From positions 1 through 64,000 of the forward strand of contig JAEMTE010000001.1 of the NCBI GenBank assembly GCA_016462445.1: 64,000 nucleotides of DNA. Reading direction: 5' to 3'. Below the pieces are notes generated by a model that worked only from the letters and a program-made list of their open reading frames with translations, was not told the DNA's origin and made no database searches. Origin of the DNA: Candidatus Nanopelagicus sp. GTDB lineage: Bacteria > Actinomycetota > Actinomycetes > Nanopelagicales > Nanopelagicaceae. Both the position numbers and the translations under genes were made by a program. Below, in pieces: positions 62,088 through 64,000 of this stretch (the stretch's first letter is position 1; each line of letters begins with the position of its first letter).

Positions 62088-63113
62088 TTACCAGATCACT
62101 TGAGCGATTGAGGCTGCTGAATCAGCGCTTATACCTATCTGCGAGGGTGCTACGCCCTGGCTTATCGCCAAACTACCCATCGCTGCCACCATCGCACCAT
62201 TGTCGGTGCATAAGCCAATTGGTGGGATTCGCAGCTCAACCTTGCTCAACTCACACCTTTGCTTTGCTAATTCACGTAGCCTGCTATTTGCCGCAACACC
62301 GCCGGCAATTACCAATCTATCAATTCCACTCTCTTTGCAAGCAGATAGAGATTTACTAATTAAAACATCAACTACCGCCTCTTGAAATGAGGCAGCAACA
62401 TCACTCTTTTTATAATTTGGAGTTTGTTGCAAATATCTTGAAACAGCTGTTTTAAGTCCAGAGAATGAAAAATCATAAGGATGCTTTTCTAAATCAGTAC
62501 TTTGGGTTAAGCCACGCGGAAAATTAATTGCATCCCTACCACCACTTACTGCTTGCTTATCAATTACTGGACCACCTGGAAAGCCAAGTCCCATAATCCG
62601 GGCAATCTTGTCAAAGGCCTCACCTGCTGCATCATCAATTGTTGCACCCTTAACAATTACATCTTTAGCTAGGTTATTTACCTGCAAAATTGATGAGTGC
62701 CCACCACTTACTAATAATGCAATAGTAGGTTGCATTACTACATCATTATCTAATTGATCAACTGCAATATGGGCAGATAGATGATTAACGCCATATAAAG
62801 GTTTATCTAAGGCAAGAGCTAAGCCAGATGCACTGCTTACGCCAACTAGTAACGCACCGATTAAACCAGGACCTGCCGTAACTGCGATTGCATCAATATC
62901 TTTAAGTGTTACCGATGCATCTTTTAGTGCCTGCTTAATTACCTGCTGCATCGCCTCTAAGTGAGCACGGCTGGCAACCTCAGGAACTACCCCACCAAAA
63001 CGTGCATGTTGCTCAACACTTGAAGAAATGACATTTGCTAATAACTTTCGCTCATTAACAATGCCAACCGCGGTTTCATCACATGAGGTTTCAATACCAA
63101 GTACTAATGCCAT
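62088..63113 (-). CDS. tsaD: tRNA N6-threonylcarbamoyladenosine synthase TsaD
   Basis: Transfers threonylcarbamoyl to A37 of ANN-reading tRNAs. 341 residues with the N-terminal [15 protein letters not shown], metal histidines in VNHLSAHIA (H111, H115), the [10 protein letters not shown] block and CTDNGAMVA near the C-terminus. The ATG overlaps the TsaB-RimI stop (TAATG). Order tsaB-rimI-tsaD-groESL is the actinobacterial standard (Rv3417c-Rv3421c). Confidence 0.96.
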   Translation of the reverse strand: MALVLGIETSCDETAVGIVNERKLLANVISSSVEQHARFGGVVPEVASRAHLEAMQQVIKQALKDASVTLKDIDAIAVTAGPGLIGALLVGVSSASGLALALDKPLYGVNHLSAHIAVDQLDNDVVMQPTIALLVSGGHSSILQVNNLAKDVIVKGATIDDAAGEAFDKIARIMGLGFPGGPVIDKQAVSGGRDAINFPRGLTQSTDLEKHPYDFSFSGLKTAVSRYLQQTPNYKKSDVAASFQEAVVDVLISKSLSACKESGIDRLVIAGGVAANSRLRELAKQRCELSKVELRIPPIGLCTDNGAMVAAMGSLAISQGVAPSQIGISADSAASIAQVIW

Positions 63114-64000
63114 TACTTAAGCTCCTTGCGCATTACCACTGCAGTGAGCCCTGGGCCGTAGTAATTCTCCCGCTTTGAAATCTCAACAAAACCATTTTGT
63201 TCATATAAGGGGCGGGCTGCATCATTGCCAAGACGCATCTCAAGCATTACCGCCTCTGCTTTTTTAACTCTGGCCCAATCAAGTAATCTCTTTAATAACT
63301 CACGCCCAATTCCTTTGCGACGATACTTATCTATAACTGTGATGGTGTGAATATCTGCCACATCTGCCACATAGAAAATACCGGCATAGGCAATTAGCTC
63401 ACCACCTGCTTCGGCTGCAAGGTAGTAAGCATCCTTGGGCGCCTTAGCAAACTCCTCTTTAAATTGCGCACTACTCCAAGCAGCTTTGCCATAAACCTCT
63501 TTTTCAATTGCAGTTGCTACCACTAAATCAAGTGCGCTCATCACTCTAAATTTAACTCCAGCTGGAAGTGGATAGGCATCTGGTTTTCTAATATAGATTG
63601 GTTGATCAACTGAATTAGAGGTTGATGCAATCTCTGCTAGTGCAACTGGATCTGGATAGTAATCACCCTCACTAAAGATTTTAACTCCCAATTTTTCTAA
63701 ACTACTGGCGCTAGCAACTGCTGGCTGCGTTATGCGCAAGCCATCTTTATACTCTGCCCAATATCTCTCTTTACGTCTTGCATCTGTTGAAACAATAAAA
63801 TTACCTTCATTAATAACAGCTGCCATTGCATCTAATGAGCAAACTCCAACCCATTTAATATCTGCTGCTAATGCAAAGCTTTGTGCAAATGCAATACCAA
63901 CTCTAAGGCCAGTAAATGGACCAGGTCCCATGCCCACTGCAACTAGATCTATACCTCTATTTATTTCTAAAGCTTGCGCAACTAATTTAGGCAACACCTC
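63113..64000 (-). CDS. TsaB-RimI fusion protein, C-terminal part (5' end beyond the window)
   Basis: The open frame continues to the right edge, so the N-terminus (about 40 residues of TsaB) is missing. The TsaB part (first about 150 residues) has [21 protein letters not shown], the conserved t6A-complex core. The C-terminal 150 residues are a GNAT acetyltransferase with [24 protein letters not shown] (acetyl-CoA loop), [21 protein letters not shown] and NYYG, as in RimI of ribosomal protein S18. TsaB-RimI fusions are known in Actinobacteria. The stop overlaps tsaD, coupling the pair. Confidence 0.92.
   Translation of the reverse strand, partial: EVLPKLVAQALEINRGIDLVAVGMGPGPFTGLRVGIAFAQSFALAADIKWVGVCSLDAMAAVINEGNFIVSTDARRKERYWAEYKDGLRITQPAVASASSLEKLGVKIFSEGDYYPDPVALAEIASTSNSVDQPIYIRKPDAYPLPAGVKFRVMSALDLVVATAIEKEVYGKAAWSSAQFKEEFAKAPKDAYYLAAEAGGELIAYAGIFYVADVADIHTITVIDKYRRKGIGRELLKRLLDWARVKKAEAVMLEMRLGNDAARPLYEQNGFVEISKRENYYGPGLTAVVMRKELK

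Overview
The window is a gene-dense, low-GC stretch (about 40% GC by eye) of a streamlined actinobacterial chromosome. Actinobacterial markers are WhiB, a MshB-type deacetylase, the families DUF3499, DUF3107, DUF3117, DUF3017 and DUF6350, GuaB3, PpgK, and gene order that repeatedly matches Mycobacterium and Streptomyces loci. AT-rich codons, gaps of 0-60 bases, interlocked convergent stop codons and many probably leaderless genes point to a small free-living genome, most like freshwater acI / Candidatus Nanopelagicales. That assignment is inference. I see no tRNA, rRNA, insertion sequence, prophage or CRISPR array, and no gene-free stretch over 300 bases.

Layout. 1-9.6 kb, minus strand: ahcY (partial), phosphohexomutase, DUF3499, DUF5719, a giant membrane glycosyltransferase, whiB, a sugar nucleotidyltransferase, dapC and ferredoxin. 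9.7-17 kb: a stand-alone 60-residue domain, cysS, mshB-like, TetR with DUF3107, a PHP phosphoesterase, an EamA transporter, an MgtE-N/CBS protein and DUF1003. 17-24 kb: mrp, tatB, htrA, O-methyltransferase, pepA, DUF3117, a 65-residue sigma-region-4 protein, SRPBCC, LOG and dapD; sigE-rseA is missing from its usual place beside htrA. 24-28 kb: cell-envelope glycosyltransferase, LCP protein, UDP-glucose dehydrogenase, CoA-binding protein.

28-43 kb is a nucleoside scavenging block. It holds an internally deleted PurK-like protein, maf, purine nucleoside phosphorylase, phosphopentomutase/hexomutase, deoC, an ALDH16-like split aldehyde dehydrogenase pair, add, deoA, cdd and a BMP-type nucleoside ABC transporter. 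Together these would import nucleosides, release bases, and feed the (deoxy)ribose into central carbon metabolism.

43-64 kb: a second BMP protein, trpS, a CNNM/CorC protein, a UgpC/MsiK-type shared sugar ATPase, icd, mdh, DUF3017, folD, DUF6350, sucD, sucC, pcrA/uvrD, PIG-L deacetylase, a secreted cyclophilin, guaB3, ppgK, groEL, groES (with CIRCE), tsaD and a TsaB-RimI fusion (partial).

The most interesting signals are: the PurK-like protein that has lost its ATP-grasp core, together with absence of purE, purN, purH and guaB2 from the syntenic places where they would be expected; a repeated TANNNT-N6/7-start arrangement in front of about 18 genes; the TetR gene with a leaderless promoter overlapping a palindrome; the split ALDH16-like pair; the stand-alone domain upstream of cysS; and the sigma-region-4 mini-protein near the htrA locus.
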